A stretch of 64,000 nt of DNA from Carboxylicivirga sp964602515 (GCA_964602515.1 CAZRRJ010000002.1:620001-684000); one strand, 5' to 3'; shown: positions 27,622-36,985, counted from the first letter of the stretch. Made by a program: numbers and translations. Notes: generated by a model from the sequence alone, not told the origin.

Positions 27622-28215
27622 ATGGATTTTAATAAACTCTCAACTGGCCTTATCCCAGCCATTATCCAAGATAATACAACCAATAAAGTACTCATGTTAG
27701 GCTTTATGAATGAAGAGGCATACAGTATGACAAAAGCAGAAAGAAAAGTCACGTTCTTCAGCCGTACTAAACAACGCCTGTGGACTAAGGGAGAGGAATC
27801 AGGAAACTTTCTGAATGTAGTATCAATGGCCATAGATTGCGATGATGATACATTACTTATTAAAGTAAATCCTGTAGGTCCGGTTTGTCATAAAGGAACA
27901 GACACTTGTTGGAAAGAAGAAAATAAAGCAGAAGATGTATTGTTCTTAAAAACACTTCAGGATTTTATAGATAAGCGAAAAGAAGAAATGCCTGAAGGAT
28001 CATACACTACCACACTGTTTAAAAAAGGCATACGAACAATAACGCAAAAGGTAGGGGAGGAGGCTATTGAAACAGTAATTGGAGCCATGGCTAATGATGA
28101 TGAGAACTTTCTTTATGAAGGAGCCGATTTATTATATCACTTAATAGTACTTTTAACGCATAAAGGTTATCGTATTGAAAATCTGGTTTGTGAATTAAAG
28201 AGACGGCATATATAA
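27622..28215 (+). CDS. hisIE: Bifunctional phosphoribosyl-AMP cyclohydrolase / phosphoribosyl-ATP pyrophosphatase
   Basis: Catalyses the second and third steps of histidine synthesis, 197 residues. The HisI domain (about residues 1-110) has MLGFMNEEAY, FFSRTKQRLWTKGEESGN and the metal site DCDDDTLLIKVNPVGPVCHKGTDTCW. The HisE domain (about 115-197) has SYTTTLFKKGIRTITQKVGEEAIETVIGA and EGADLLYHLIVLL. It is separated from hisF by 236 bases that hold a possible gene remnant. Confidence 0.95.
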   Translation: MDFNKLSTGLIPAIIQDNTTNKVLMLGFMNEEAYSMTKAERKVTFFSRTKQRLWTKGEESGNFLNVVSMAIDCDDDTLLIKVNPVGPVCHKGTDTCWKEENKAEDVLFLKTLQDFIDKRKEEMPEGSYTTTLFKKGIRTITQKVGEEAIETVIGAMANDDENFLYEGADLLYHLIVLLTHKGYRIENLVCELKRRHI

Positions 28216-28221
28216 AACACT

Positions 28222-28761
28222 ATGATACCGGAAGAAATATTAAAAAAATACTATGCAGAAGGTAGTATGCTGTGGGTTACCTTAACTGAACACTCTAAAG
28301 CTGTCAGAGATAAAGCATTGGATATTGTTACCAATCATCCTGAATTAAATGCCAATGTTCAATTTATTGCTGAGGCAGCTATGCTACACGATTTAGGCAT
28401 ATATTTAACCAATGCGCCGGATTTATATTGTTTTGGCGATAAGCCATATATCTGTCACGGCTATTTGGGCAGAGGTATACTGGAAAAAGAGGGTTACCCC
28501 ATTCATGCTCTCGTTTGTGAGCGGCATACGGGTACAGGATTATCTCTTTCAGATATTCAGGAGCAGAAACTACCTGTTCCTCATCGCAACATGTTACCAG
28601 TCACCATTGAGGAGCAAATCATTTGTTTTGCAGATAAGTTTTATAGTAAAAGTGGTGAATTGACCAGTCCGAAAAGTATCACAAAGATTCTCAAATCAAT
28701 GCATAAACATGGGGCACATCAGGCCAACCAGTTTAAAGTGTGGTGTGATATGTTTTTGTAA
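28222..28761 (+). CDS. HD-domain protein (predicted phosphohydrolase)
   Basis: A 179-residue protein of the HDIG type. The first His lies in LTEHSKAVRDKA (about residue 24), the HD pair in AEAAMLHDLGIY (about residues 56-57), then HGYLGRGIL, a His in CERHTGTG and the last Asp in IICFADKFYSK, a full set of metal ligands. It starts 6 bases after hisIE and is probably co-transcribed. Substrate unknown; a role in histidine synthesis is not implied by the sequence. Confidence 0.82.
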   Translation: MIPEEILKKYYAEGSMLWVTLTEHSKAVRDKALDIVTNHPELNANVQFIAEAAMLHDLGIYLTNAPDLYCFGDKPYICHGYLGRGILEKEGYPIHALVCERHTGTGLSLSDIQEQKLPVPHRNMLPVTIEEQIICFADKFYSKSGELTSPKSITKILKSMHKHGAHQANQFKVWCDMFL

Positions 28762-28781
28762 CCGAAGTTAAAATCAGATAA

Positions 28782-29114
28782 CTAGTTGATAAAACTGAAG
28801 TTCTCCTGCATCCATGATCCAATAAAAGGGATTTTTATAAATCGGCTCTGAATTGCACCAACTAGGCCAATAAGCCAGCAGATAAAAACGATAAGACCTA
28901 CAATATTTGCGATAAAACCCAGTGATATAGGAGAGAGGATAAGGCTCAAAGCAGATGCTAAAAACATTAGTATCATTAAGCCAAAAGACTGTCGTAAATG
29001 AAATAATCCTAACTCACTCTTAGGCGTTTCATTTTGTCGAAGTATTAATGCTATTATCCATCCAACAAGAGTGATGTAACTAACTGTTGCTATTAATCGG
29101 CTTTGATCATTCAT
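28782..29114 (-). CDS. Small membrane protein, DUF4870/Tic20-like
   Basis: A 110-residue integral membrane protein with three or four hydrophobic segments (TLVGWIIALIL, LMILMFLASALSLIL, IANIVGLIVFICWLIGLVGAI). A conserved-looking ELGLFHLRQSFGL sits between the first two. The FHLRQ motif and layout are those of DUF4870/Tic20-like proteins of Bacteroidota. Function unknown. It is monocistronic and convergent with the HD-domain gene. Confidence 0.7.
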   Translation of the reverse strand: MNDQSRLIATVSYITLVGWIIALILRQNETPKSELGLFHLRQSFGLMILMFLASALSLILSPISLGFIANIVGLIVFICWLIGLVGAIQSRFIKIPFIGSWMQENFSFIN

Positions 29115-29472
29115 ATATTCAGATGTTGTAATTTATTGGAATAAAAATTAAACACCGTCAAAATTACATGTAAAAAATGAAAAGTTTATATTTTTACGAA
29201 TATTCAGTCTGAATCTAGCATAAAATTGTGTGTCAGGTTTCTTACAGGTGACCTGAGCTTGATATAAGAATTCGATTGAAAACTCTAATTGGTTGTTTGT
29301 TATATTGTATTTAAATCAATTCTTTGCGCCAATCTGAGTTTTAAAACTAAAATCGAACTCACGTTTAATATTAACATTGACCATTAAGCTGTCAAAAGTC
29401 CTGTTAAAATCCATCTGTATTTTATAGTTTTGGATAAAGTATTTATAAGTAATAAATCCAAAAGGAAATCAC
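29115..29472. promoter_or_regulatory. Divergent promoter region
   Basis: About 360 AT-rich bases between two divergent genes. Toward the metallopeptidase a TAGTTTTG -7 box lies at 29425-29432. Toward the small membrane gene TAATTTTG is read on the minus strand at 29159-29166. Matching -33 boxes are not clear. No ORF or RNA gene is seen. Confidence 0.35.
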
Positions 29473-31527
29473 ATGAAAAATCTGTTATTAATTGGTTTAA
29501 GTATGCTCATGGCAGCTTGTTGTACTGATACTGCTCTGGATACAAGTAATGATGAAGAAGTTGCAAATATAAGTACAGAAACGGTTAAACATACCATAGC
29601 AAGTTTGCAAAAAATGCATGGTAAGGGTGCAGAAAAAATGATTGAGCGCGGTGTAGAACACACAGCTTCTTTATGGAGAAATATAGATGGTACTGAAGCT
29701 GATTTTCAGTCTTTTTGTGAGAAACATTATTTGGCTGATGATAAAGAAAAAGCTCTTATGTTTGAGAAGGTAAGTCGTAACATGGAAGTTTTGTATGGTC
29801 ATTTTAATAAAATCAGTCTGGAACTGCAGCGTCCGCTTCATGAGCCAATGGGTGAGATTATTGATATTGATAAAGCCTTTGGAGGATATAATGCAGGGGC
29901 ACACCTTATAGCAGATATGTATCGTAATAAACTGGCTTTTAATATTGCTTTAAACTTTCCGTACTTTGGTCTTAAGGAGAAAGAAAAAATGGGAAAGGAC
30001 TGGAGTCGTTTGGAATGGGCTTATGCTCGTATGGGCGATATCTTTATAGCTCGTATACCAGCTGAAATATTACAGAATGTATCAGAAGTAAGTTCTGCAT
30101 CAGAAATGTACATTGCCAATTACAATATTCATATGGGGAAATTAACAGATGGAAATGGAAAATCATTTTTCCCCGAAGAAATGGTTTTACTATCACATTG
30201 GAATTTGCGCGATGAGATTAAATCACATTACAGTAAAGGTAAAGAAGGCGTAAATGCTCAGGCTATGGTTTATGAAGTGATGAAAAGAATCATTAGTCAA
30301 ACCATTCCTCAAAAGGTTATTAATAATAGTGATTACCAGTGGGATCCATATACAAATATTGTATACCAGAACGGTTCAGTAGTTGAGGCTACTCCTGAAC
30401 CAAACGAACGTTATCAACAAATTATAAATAACTTTCATGCCTTACGAAAAATGGATGCCTTTACTCCTTTAAATACGGCAGTAAAAAGAGCTTTTGAAGG
30501 AGGCATGGAGATTACACAAAAAGATGCAGAGAAGCTGTTTGTTAAGTTTATGTCATCAAAAGAGTTAAAGAAAGTTGGAGAGCTTATTAAGCAGCGTTTG
30601 GGGCGTGATCTTAAGCCGTGGGATATTTGGTATGACGGATTTAAAGCACGTAGTTCAATTGATGAAACAGCTTTAAATACCATTACGCAATCGAGGTACC
30701 CTGATGCAAAGGCATTAGATAATGATTTGGAAGCAATGTTGTTAAAGTTAGGATTTTCTAAAGATAGAGCAGTGTTTTTAGCGGAACGAATTGATGTTGA
30801 TCCGGCAAGAGGGTCTGGTCATGCATGGGGAGCTTCCATGAAAGGTAAAACTGCACACCTTCGTACACGAATACCTGCATCAGGTATGGATTATAAAGGA
30901 TATAATATTGCTATTCATGAGTTTGGACACAATGTGGAGCAAACGATTTCCTTATACGATGTTGATTATTACATGTTAAATGGAGTACCCAATACTGCTT
31001 TTACAGAAGCGTTAGCCTTTATCTTCCAGAAACGGGATTTAGAATTATTGGGCATAAATAATAAAAATCCACAAAAAGAAGCACTACAAACATTGGATAA
31101 TTTCTGGTCCACCTATGAAATTATGGGTGTATCTTTACTTGATCAGCGTATGTGGAAATGGTTGTATGCACATCCTGATGCCACACCAAAAGAATTGAAG
31201 AAAGCAGTTGAGACAATGGCAGTTGAAATCTGGAACCAGTTTTATGCGCCTGTTTTTGGTGTTAAAGATCAACCCATTTTAGCTATTTATTCTCATATGG
31301 TAAACAGCCCTATATATTTATCTAATTATGCTTTTGGCCACCTTATCCAGTTTCAGGTAGAACAATATCTAAAAACAGCAAACTTTGCTTCTGAAGTTGA
31401 ACGTTTGTTCCGTATTGGCTCTGTTACTCCAAATGCGTGGATGCAAGAAGGGTTAGGTGAAGATATTTCAATTAACTCTATTATTAAACAAGCAGGTATT
31501 GCTGTTGATGAAATTAAGAAGCGTTAG
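29473..31527 (+). CDS. M3-like zinc metallopeptidase lipoprotein
   Basis: A 684-residue protein with a lipoprotein signal (LIGLSMLMAACC, lipid Cys at about residue 16), so probably anchored in the outer or inner membrane facing the periplasm or surface. The active site is HEFGH (His482, Glu483, His486) with a third-ligand candidate Glu512 in FTEALAF, the spacing of thimet-oligopeptidase-like (M3, clan MA) enzymes. It probably cleaves small peptides. Family placement within clan MA is by motif only. It is single and followed by a terminator. Confidence 0.78.
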   Translation: MKNLLLIGLSMLMAACCTDTALDTSNDEEVANISTETVKHTIASLQKMHGKGAEKMIERGVEHTASLWRNIDGTEADFQSFCEKHYLADDKEKALMFEKVSRNMEVLYGHFNKISLELQRPLHEPMGEIIDIDKAFGGYNAGAHLIADMYRNKLAFNIALNFPYFGLKEKEKMGKDWSRLEWAYARMGDIFIARIPAEILQNVSEVSSASEMYIANYNIHMGKLTDGNGKSFFPEEMVLLSHWNLRDEIKSHYSKGKEGVNAQAMVYEVMKRIISQTIPQKVINNSDYQWDPYTNIVYQNGSVVEATPEPNERYQQIINNFHALRKMDAFTPLNTAVKRAFEGGMEITQKDAEKLFVKFMSSKELKKVGELIKQRLGRDLKPWDIWYDGFKARSSIDETALNTITQSRYPDAKALDNDLEAMLLKLGFSKDRAVFLAERIDVDPARGSGHAWGASMKGKTAHLRTRIPASGMDYKGYNIAIHEFGHNVEQTISLYDVDYYMLNGVPNTAFTEALAFIFQKRDLELLGINNKNPQKEALQTLDNFWSTYEIMGVSLLDQRMWKWLYAHPDATPKELKKAVETMAVEIWNQFYAPVFGVKDQPILAIYSHMVNSPIYLSNYAFGHLIQFQVEQYLKTANFASEVERLFRIGSVTPNAWMQEGLGEDISINSIIKQAGIAVDEIKKR

Positions 31528-31550
31528 CTCGTAAAAAAATAATATATAAG

Positions 31551-31587
31551 AAAGGGGTAAGATTTGTATTAAATTTTACCCCTTTTT
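31551..31587. terminator. Terminator between convergent genes
   Basis: AAAGGGGTAA (31551-31560) pairs with TTACCCCTTT (31576-31585), extended inward by a few pairs, with a T-run on the plus strand and an A-run upstream. It serves the metallopeptidase and possibly the oppositely oriented sigma factor gene. Confidence 0.85.
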
Positions 31588-31607
31588 CAGTTATTTCATC
31601 CTTTGAA

Positions 31608-32099
31608 TTAATCAATCATCTTTTGTAATTTTTTACGACCAAAGAAAATCCTGCTTTTAACGGTTCCAATTGGCATATCCAATTCCTCAGCTATCTCTTT
31701 GTACTTATAGCCTTCCATGTGCATAGTAAGTGGTTGTTTAAACTCACTGTCCAGGTTGCCCATGTGTGTCTTTATTTCACCTGTGTAATGAATAATATCA
31801 GGTGTGTCATGTGTATAATACTTGTTTGATAAATAATTAACTTCATCTACAAGCATTGGAGCCTGACGCATTTTATACTTTCTGCGGTAATTATTAATGA
31901 ACGAATTACGCATAATGGTATGCATCCATGCTGAGAAGTTCGTGTTCATCACAAATTTTTCACGTGATGATAAGGCACGAAAGTTTGTTTCTTGAACAAG
32001 GTCATTTGCATCTTCCTCATTCGTTGTTAATGTAAGGGCATAGCTAAACATTTTCTGTTGAAGCCCCAATAATCGATGGTTAAATTGTTCTGCGGTCAT
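31608..32099 (-). CDS. ECF-type RNA polymerase sigma factor
   Basis: A 163-residue sigma-70 family protein. Region 2 covers about residues 15-80 (YALTLTTNEEDANDLVQETNFRALSSREKF, NFSAWMHTIMRNSFINNYRR) and region 4 about residues 110-163 (YKYKEIAEELDMPIGTVKSRIFFGRKKL). No anti-sigma gene lies next to it, as is common for this Bacteroidota subgroup. Regulon unknown. Confidence 0.9.
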   Translation of the reverse strand: MTAEQFNHRLLGLQQKMFSYALTLTTNEEDANDLVQETNFRALSSREKFVMNTNFSAWMHTIMRNSFINNYRRKYKMRQAPMLVDEVNYLSNKYYTHDTPDIIHYTGEIKTHMGNLDSEFKQPLTMHMEGYKYKEIAEELDMPIGTVKSRIFFGRKKLQKMID

Positions 32100-32560
32100 C
32101 TTGTTGGGTTTTGTTTAACAAATCTGTTTTAATTAAACACAACTGTCAGGGTGTTGAACAGCAGTGTATTTTAAAAACAGACATAATTTAGTTATTTAAA
32201 TCCGTTAATACAACTGAAAATCAGTATTACATATCAATAGGGCAAAGAGGTAATCAAATACCGCAATGCGTCATAAAGATGAACAAAATGCTTTTAACCA
32301 CCAAATTTGTTTAATATATATTGATAGCGTTCATCATTTCAATAGTATTTTTAGTCGAAATGATATTCTATAATATTTTAACTATCAAGGTTCAAAGAGT
32401 GATAAAGTTATTATTTAGCTATATTTTACATTTTTTGGCAAAAATTAATATTTCGAATTGCTTGTATTATATATTATTGCAAATAACGATATCTGTCGTG
32501 TTTAGAATAATAAAATTTGGTGTATTTTGCCCACTCATTTTTATAGTTTTGATAGTTAAT
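32100..32560. promoter_or_regulatory. Divergent region upstream of the cytochrome bd cluster
   Basis: About 460 very AT-rich bases between the sigma factor start and the DUF4492 gene. An open frame in phase with DUF4492 runs back to 32321. Its residues are low-complexity hydrophobic and unlike the family, so it is not taken as coding. Promoters for both directions must lie here, but no convincing TTTG/TAnnTTTG pair stands out. Confidence 0.4.
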
Positions 32561-32773
32561 ATGGGATTAATAAGAAGGGTATATCATTTTTATCTGGATG
32601 GATTTAGAAATATGTCGTCATGGGGACGAACACTTTGGGTTATTATTTTAATAAAACTATTTATAATGTTTGCCGTGCTGAGGTTGTTTTTCTTTAGGGA
32701 TACCCTAAAAAATAAATACACAAGCGATGAAGAGCGGGCAAACCATGTGATTGAAGAACTAATAAATCGTTAA
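32561..32773 (+). CDS. DUF4492 small membrane protein of the cytochrome bd cluster
   Basis: A 70-residue protein starting MGLIRRVYHFYLDGFRNMS, with one membrane helix (VIILIKLFIMFAVLRLFFF) and a charged C-terminus. The start at 32561 fits the length of DUF4492 proteins, which in Bacteroidota are regularly found directly upstream of cydA. It lies 18 bases before cydA. It may be an assembly factor or small subunit of the oxidase; no function is established to my knowledge. Confidence 0.8.
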   Translation: MGLIRRVYHFYLDGFRNMSSWGRTLWVIILIKLFIMFAVLRLFFFRDTLKNKYTSDEERANHVIEELINR

Positions 32774-32791
32774 CTATATATAATTAAAGAA

Positions 32792-34387
32792 ATGCTTGAA
32801 AACATTGATTTTGCACTTGTTAACTGGTCGAGGGCTCAATTTGCATTAACAGCCATGTTTCATTGGTTGTTTGTACCCTTAACCTTAGGTCTTAGCTTTA
32901 TTGTCGCTTTTATGGAGACGGTCTACTATAAGACTGGTGATCCTGAGTGGAAACGGATTACAAAATTTTGGATGAAGCTCTTCGGAATTAATTTTGCTAT
33001 TGGAGTTGCTACTGGGATTATTCTTGAATTTGAGTTTGGAACGAATTGGTCAAACTATTCATGGTTTGTAGGTGATATTTTTGGTGCACCGTTAGCCATA
33101 GAAGGTATCATGGCCTTTTTTATGGAAAGTACTTTTATCGCTGTTATGTTTTTTGGTTGGGGTAAAGTTAGTAAACGTTTTCACCTTACTGCAACGTGGC
33201 TTACAGCTGTAGGAGCAAATTTATCGGCACTATGGATATTGGTGGCTAATGCCTGGATGCAGAATCCTGTTGGAATGAAGTTTAATCCTGAAACAGCCCG
33301 TAATGAGATGCAAAATTTCTGGGAGGTATTTTTATCACCTACCGCTGTTACCAAATTCTTGCATACAACCACTTCAGGTTATGTGCTTGCGGCTATTTTT
33401 GTGGTAGGTATCAGCAGTTGGTTTTTATTAAAGAAACGACATGTTCTTTTTGCTAAAAGAAGCATTGTCATTGCGGCTATCTTTGGGTTTGTATCGTCAG
33501 TAATGCTAGTGGCATCAGGAGATGGTTCAGCTCGTGATGTAGCTAAGACTCAGCCTATGAAGTTTGCAGCAATGGAATCATTATATGAAGGACAAACGCA
33601 GGCACCATTAATTGCTATTGGTTTGTTTGGTAAAGAGCATGATGACCCTATGCACCGTGGATCTGATCAGGAATTTCTGGTTAAAATAGAAGTGCCTAAT
33701 ATGCTATCTTACCTGGCTTTTCTTGAAGTGGATGCTTTTGTTCCGGGAATTAAGGATCTCGTACTTGGAAACGAGCAATACAATATCATGTCCTATAAAG
33801 AAAAGATTAAAAGGGGATATGAAGCACAACAGATGCTAAGGGCGTTTAAAGATGCAAAGGGAGTTGACGAGGTAGAGTATAATCGGCTAAAATCGAAGTT
33901 TGATGATAAAGAGTGGATTGAGAATTACTTCCGCTATTTCGGTTATGGTAATTATTATGATCCCAATCCGGAGCAATTGGAGTTAAATGCTTTTAAGATT
34001 GTTCCTCCGATATCTTTATCATTTTATGCTTTTCATATTATGGTGATTCTTGGAGGTCATTTTATGTTATTATTTTTAGTAGTACTTTGGTTGATTTACC
34101 GAAAAAAATTAGAGTCGAATAAAGTTGTATTGTACACTGCACTATGGACTATCCCACTTGCGTATATTGCAAGTCAGGCTGGTTGGATTGTTGCTGAAGT
34201 TGGCCGCCAACCGTGGGTTATTCAGGATTTAATGCCTACAATGACAGCAGTTTCAAAAATAGATACGAGTTCAGTAATGATAACATTTTGCTTATTCACC
34301 ACTACTTTTGTGGCATTGGCAGTTGCCGAATTACGGATTATGCTAAAGCAAATTAAAAACGGACCTAAAGAAGGAGGACATAACTAA
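32792..34387 (+). CDS. cydA: Cytochrome bd ubiquinol oxidase subunit I
   Basis: Quinol-oxidising, haem-bearing subunit of the high-affinity terminal oxidase in the inner membrane, 531 residues. It has FALTAMFHWLFVPLTLGLS (haem b595 His), GAPLAIEGIMAFFMEST (the conserved glutamates), FLHTTTSGYV (haem b558 His), the quinol loop QPMKFAAMES and VGRQPWVIQ. The stop and the cydB start overlap (TAATG), so translation is coupled. Confidence 0.96.
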   Translation: MLENIDFALVNWSRAQFALTAMFHWLFVPLTLGLSFIVAFMETVYYKTGDPEWKRITKFWMKLFGINFAIGVATGIILEFEFGTNWSNYSWFVGDIFGAPLAIEGIMAFFMESTFIAVMFFGWGKVSKRFHLTATWLTAVGANLSALWILVANAWMQNPVGMKFNPETARNEMQNFWEVFLSPTAVTKFLHTTTSGYVLAAIFVVGISSWFLLKKRHVLFAKRSIVIAAIFGFVSSVMLVASGDGSARDVAKTQPMKFAAMESLYEGQTQAPLIAIGLFGKEHDDPMHRGSDQEFLVKIEVPNMLSYLAFLEVDAFVPGIKDLVLGNEQYNIMSYKEKIKRGYEAQQMLRAFKDAKGVDEVEYNRLKSKFDDKEWIENYFRYFGYGNYYDPNPEQLELNAFKIVPPISLSFYAFHIMVILGGHFMLLFLVVLWLIYRKKLESNKVVLYTALWTIPLAYIASQAGWIVAEVGRQPWVIQDLMPTMTAVSKIDTSSVMITFCLFTTTFVALAVAELRIMLKQIKNGPKEGGHN

Positions 34388-35523
34388 TGTTTGGAGAATT
34401 ATCACATTTAGCATTACAACAATACTGGTGGATCATTGTATCTTTACTAGGAGCCCTGCTTGTGTTCTTAATGTTTGTACAGGGCGGACAAACGCTGATT
34501 TATACCATAGGGAAAACAGATATGGAGCGAACCATGCTGGTGAATACACTTGGTAGAAAGTGGGAATTTACATTTACAACATTGGTCACTTTTGGTGGTG
34601 CTTTCTTCGCATCTTTCCCCTTGTTTTATAGCACCAGTTTCGGAGGAGCCTACTGGGTTTGGATGGCGATATTATTTGCCTTTGTGTTACAGGCCGTTGC
34701 TTATGAGTTCCGCTCACGGCCGAATAATGCTTTCGGTGCTCGAACGTACGAAATCTTTTTATTAATAAATGGATTATTAGGCACTATTTTAATTGGAACA
34801 GCCGTAGCTACATTCTTTACTGGATCGGCCTTCTCTGTTAACGATATGAATCAGTCGCAGTGGGAGTTAAAAACGCACGGATTAGAGGCCGCCCTTAACC
34901 TTCATAATTTGTCTTTAGGATTAGCTGTTTTCTTTCTGGCTCGCGTTCTGGGGCTTTTGTATTTTATAAACAGTGTTCAAAGCGAAGATATATTTGCACG
35001 ATCAAAAAAGCATTTAATTATAAACAGTGTTCCATTTCTTGTATTTTTCTTAACTTTTGTAATCTGGTTAATGTTGCGAGATGGTTTTGCGGTTAATCCG
35101 GATACACAGGAAGTTTATATGGAATCATTTAAATACTTTAATAATATGGTTGCTATGCCACTTGTGCTTATCATATTCTTATTAGGGGTAGTGGGAGTAC
35201 TGTTTGGAATTGGAGCAAGTATTTTCCAATCGTACTATACAAAAGGTATATGGTTTGCCGGAGTAGGAACGGTATTGGCAGTTCTTGCTTTATTGTTGGT
35301 AGCTGGGTTTAATGATACATCGTTTTATCCTTCTACATTTGATTTGCAAAGTTCTTTAACGATACAGAACGCCTCGTCGAGTCATTTTACCTTAACTGCT
35401 ATGAGTTATGTATCATTGTTGGTGCCATTTGTATTTGCGTACATCTGGTATGTGTGGAAAGCCATGAATAACAAGCAAATTGATGTAGATGAGATGCAAT
35501 CGGATGATGTGCATGTATATTAA
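34387..35523 (+). CDS. cydB: Cytochrome bd ubiquinol oxidase subunit II
   Basis: Second subunit of cytochrome bd, 378 residues with about eight or nine membrane segments. It has LQQYWWIIVSLLGALLVFLMFVQGGQTL at the N-terminus and KWEFTFTTLVTFGGAFFASFPLFYSTSFGGAYW. Bd oxidase allows respiration at very low oxygen, in keeping with oxygen-sensitive KorAB in the same genome. Confidence 0.94.
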   Translation: MFGELSHLALQQYWWIIVSLLGALLVFLMFVQGGQTLIYTIGKTDMERTMLVNTLGRKWEFTFTTLVTFGGAFFASFPLFYSTSFGGAYWVWMAILFAFVLQAVAYEFRSRPNNAFGARTYEIFLLINGLLGTILIGTAVATFFTGSAFSVNDMNQSQWELKTHGLEAALNLHNLSLGLAVFFLARVLGLLYFINSVQSEDIFARSKKHLIINSVPFLVFFLTFVIWLMLRDGFAVNPDTQEVYMESFKYFNNMVAMPLVLIIFLLGVVGVLFGIGASIFQSYYTKGIWFAGVGTVLAVLALLLVAGFNDTSFYPSTFDLQSSLTIQNASSSHFTLTAMSYVSLLVPFVFAYIWYVWKAMNNKQIDVDEMQSDDVHVY

Positions 35524-35615
35524 ATTAATACTTTAAGAAGATTTATGGAAGTATGATAACGATGATAGTTATTATTACCGTATCCATCTGATTGTTGAAA
35601 AATAAATTTGAACAC

Positions 35616-35750
35616 ATGAAATATTTACATGAAATAGCCTGGTATTTGTCTCTTCCACTTACAATAGTTGTTGCGTATTATGCAGTATTGTGGGGACTTA
35701 AGAAGTTTCATAAAACCATAGAGGTTAATGAACAGGAAGAAACCAAATGA
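35616..35750 (+). CDS. Small single-helix membrane protein after cydB
   Basis: A 44-codon ORF, MKYLHEIAWYLSLPLTIVVA and onward, with one membrane helix (about residues 8-28) and a charged C-terminal tail ending in EQEETK. It starts 92 bases after cydB and ends 5 bases before a terminator, so it would be the last gene of the cyd transcript. Size, topology and place recall CydX-like small subunits of bd oxidase, but no sequence similarity to CydX is evident. Coding status is inferred from layout and composition. Confidence 0.55.
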   Translation: MKYLHEIAWYLSLPLTIVVAYYAVLWGLKKFHKTIEVNEQEETK

Positions 35751-35755
35751 TATAA

Positions 35756-35787
35756 AAAAATCCCACTCTAAGTGTAGTGGGATTTTT
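35756..35787. terminator. Bidirectional terminator between the cyd cluster and pssA
   Basis: Arms AAAAATCCCACT and AGTGGGATTTTT pair perfectly over 12 bp around an 8-base loop. T-runs follow on both strands, between convergent genes. Confidence 0.92.
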
Positions 35788-35808
35788 CATTTTTATGATT
35801 TTAAATAT

Positions 35809-36537
35809 TTATTTAATTCCAAGAACCCATTTGGCTGTGGATATTATAATGTAATATAAAATTACAGCAGCAATACCGCCTACACCTAATAATGCTATAA
35901 AAACAACAGCCAAAAATAATAGTACAAAGCGCTCTTTGTTTTCGCCCCATTTCATATTCTTAAATTTTAATGAGAACATGGGTACTTCGCTAATAAGCAT
36001 GAAACAGAAAAAAACAATTGCTATTAAAACAATCACAGGTGATAACCATAAATACCAATCTGGATTAGCTATAAATTTATAAGCAAAAGCAGCAGTAAAT
36101 ATACCCGTTGCTGTAGTAGTTAAGCCAATAAAATTTTCTGATTGGCGTTTGTCTACGTTAAATTTAGCCAAGCGAAGTGCTGCAAAAACCACCATGGTAA
36201 ACGGCAGTAATATCACTATTTGTTGGTTTACCGGAAGAAGGAAAAAATCAGGTGTGTAGCTTTGGGTTAATTGGTATTTAATTATTGTAGACCAAATTGC
36301 TGCAGGTGCAGCGCCAAAGCTAATTAAATCAGCTAATGAATCCAGTTCCTTACCCATTTCGCTGTAGGCCTTAAGCGCACGGGCAGCAAAACCATCGCTA
36401 AAATCAAAAATTGCGCCTGCAAATATTAGCCATATAGCCCAATCAATACGACCATTAATTGCAAAAAAGACGGCTAAAATACCACACAGCACATTAAGGC
36501 TGGTAAGAAAATTTGGAATATGTTGTTTTATATTCAT
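35809..36537 (-). CDS. pssA: CDP-diacylglycerol-serine O-phosphatidyltransferase
   Basis: Makes phosphatidylserine, precursor of phosphatidylethanolamine, in the inner membrane. It has 242 residues with about seven membrane segments. The CDP-alcohol phosphatidyltransferase motif DG-x2-AR-x8-G-x3-D-x3-D is visible in SDGFAARALKAYSEMGKELDSLAD (about residues 47-70, all four Asp present). The start NIKQHIPNFLTSLNVLCG is typical of PssA. A phosphatidylserine decarboxylase is not in the window. Confidence 0.93.
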   Translation of the reverse strand: MNIKQHIPNFLTSLNVLCGILAVFFAINGRIDWAIWLIFAGAIFDFSDGFAARALKAYSEMGKELDSLADLISFGAAPAAIWSTIIKYQLTQSYTPDFFLLPVNQQIVILLPFTMVVFAALRLAKFNVDKRQSENFIGLTTTATGIFTAAFAYKFIANPDWYLWLSPVIVLIAIVFFCFMLISEVPMFSLKFKNMKWGENKERFVLLFLAVVFIALLGVGGIAAVILYYIIISTAKWVLGIK

Positions 36538-36704
36538 TACAGTAATGTTTAAATCTTTGTCGAAAGTAAAGGAAACCGAAAGAGAAACAAAATTTCAGTT
36601 CACGAATCATTGTTTTCGTACTAAATTTAACCCGGATTCGATGTAAGTTTATGATTCAATAAAGTTAGCTTACTTATAAATACTCTAATATATCTACCTA
36701 AATA

Positions 36705-36735
36705 TTTGGAATTATTATTATTGACCCTATATTTG
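36705..36735 (+). promoter_or_regulatory. Predicted promoter of the hisGDCB operon
   Basis: TTTG at 36705-36708 and a full TATATTTG -7 box at 36728-36735, 19 bases apart, match the Bacteroidota promoter consensus. Transcription would start near 36742, leaving a leader of about 390 bases before hisG that contains two short His-rich ORFs. Confidence 0.65.
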
Positions 36736-36852
36736 TAAACGATTAACAATATTTCATGAAACGAACATGTAGATTCAATTATTAATTCACACAGTAAGAT
36801 GGTTGAATTTATTTGAGAGTTACGTATAACTATTGAAAATTAATTTAAACAT

Positions 36853-36903
36853 ATGAAGAATTTTACTCATTATCATCATCATTTATTCCTGCAAACCTGG
36901 TAG
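36853..36903 (+). CDS. hisL: his operon leader peptide 1
   Basis: A 16-codon ORF, MKNFTHYHHHLFLQTW, with four His codons in five positions (36868-36882) and a Trp codon just before the stop. It lies downstream of a predicted promoter and 39 bases before a terminator hairpin with a T-run (36943-36973). Such density of His codons before a histidine operon is the hallmark of ribosome-mediated attenuation. No clear antiterminator pairing was found by eye. Confidence 0.82.
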   Translation: MKNFTHYHHHLFLQTW

Positions 36904-36942
36904 GTGGTGATTGATATGTAAAAACTAAAAATATTAATCAGG

Positions 36943-36973
36943 GGGCTTATCAGAAATGGTAAGCCCTTTTTTT
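36943..36973 (+). terminator. his attenuator terminator 1
   Basis: GGGCTTATC (36943-36951) pairs with GGTAAGCCC (36958-36966), nine pairs with one G-U, around a 6-base loop, followed by seven T. It lies inside the his leader, between the two leader peptides. Confidence 0.88.
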
Positions 36974-36985
36974 GTACTAATAATT

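Noticed and set aside
32321..32560. N-terminal extension of the DUF4492 frame
   Set aside because: Low-complexity hydrophobic translation of AT-rich DNA; the family length fits the ATG at 32561.
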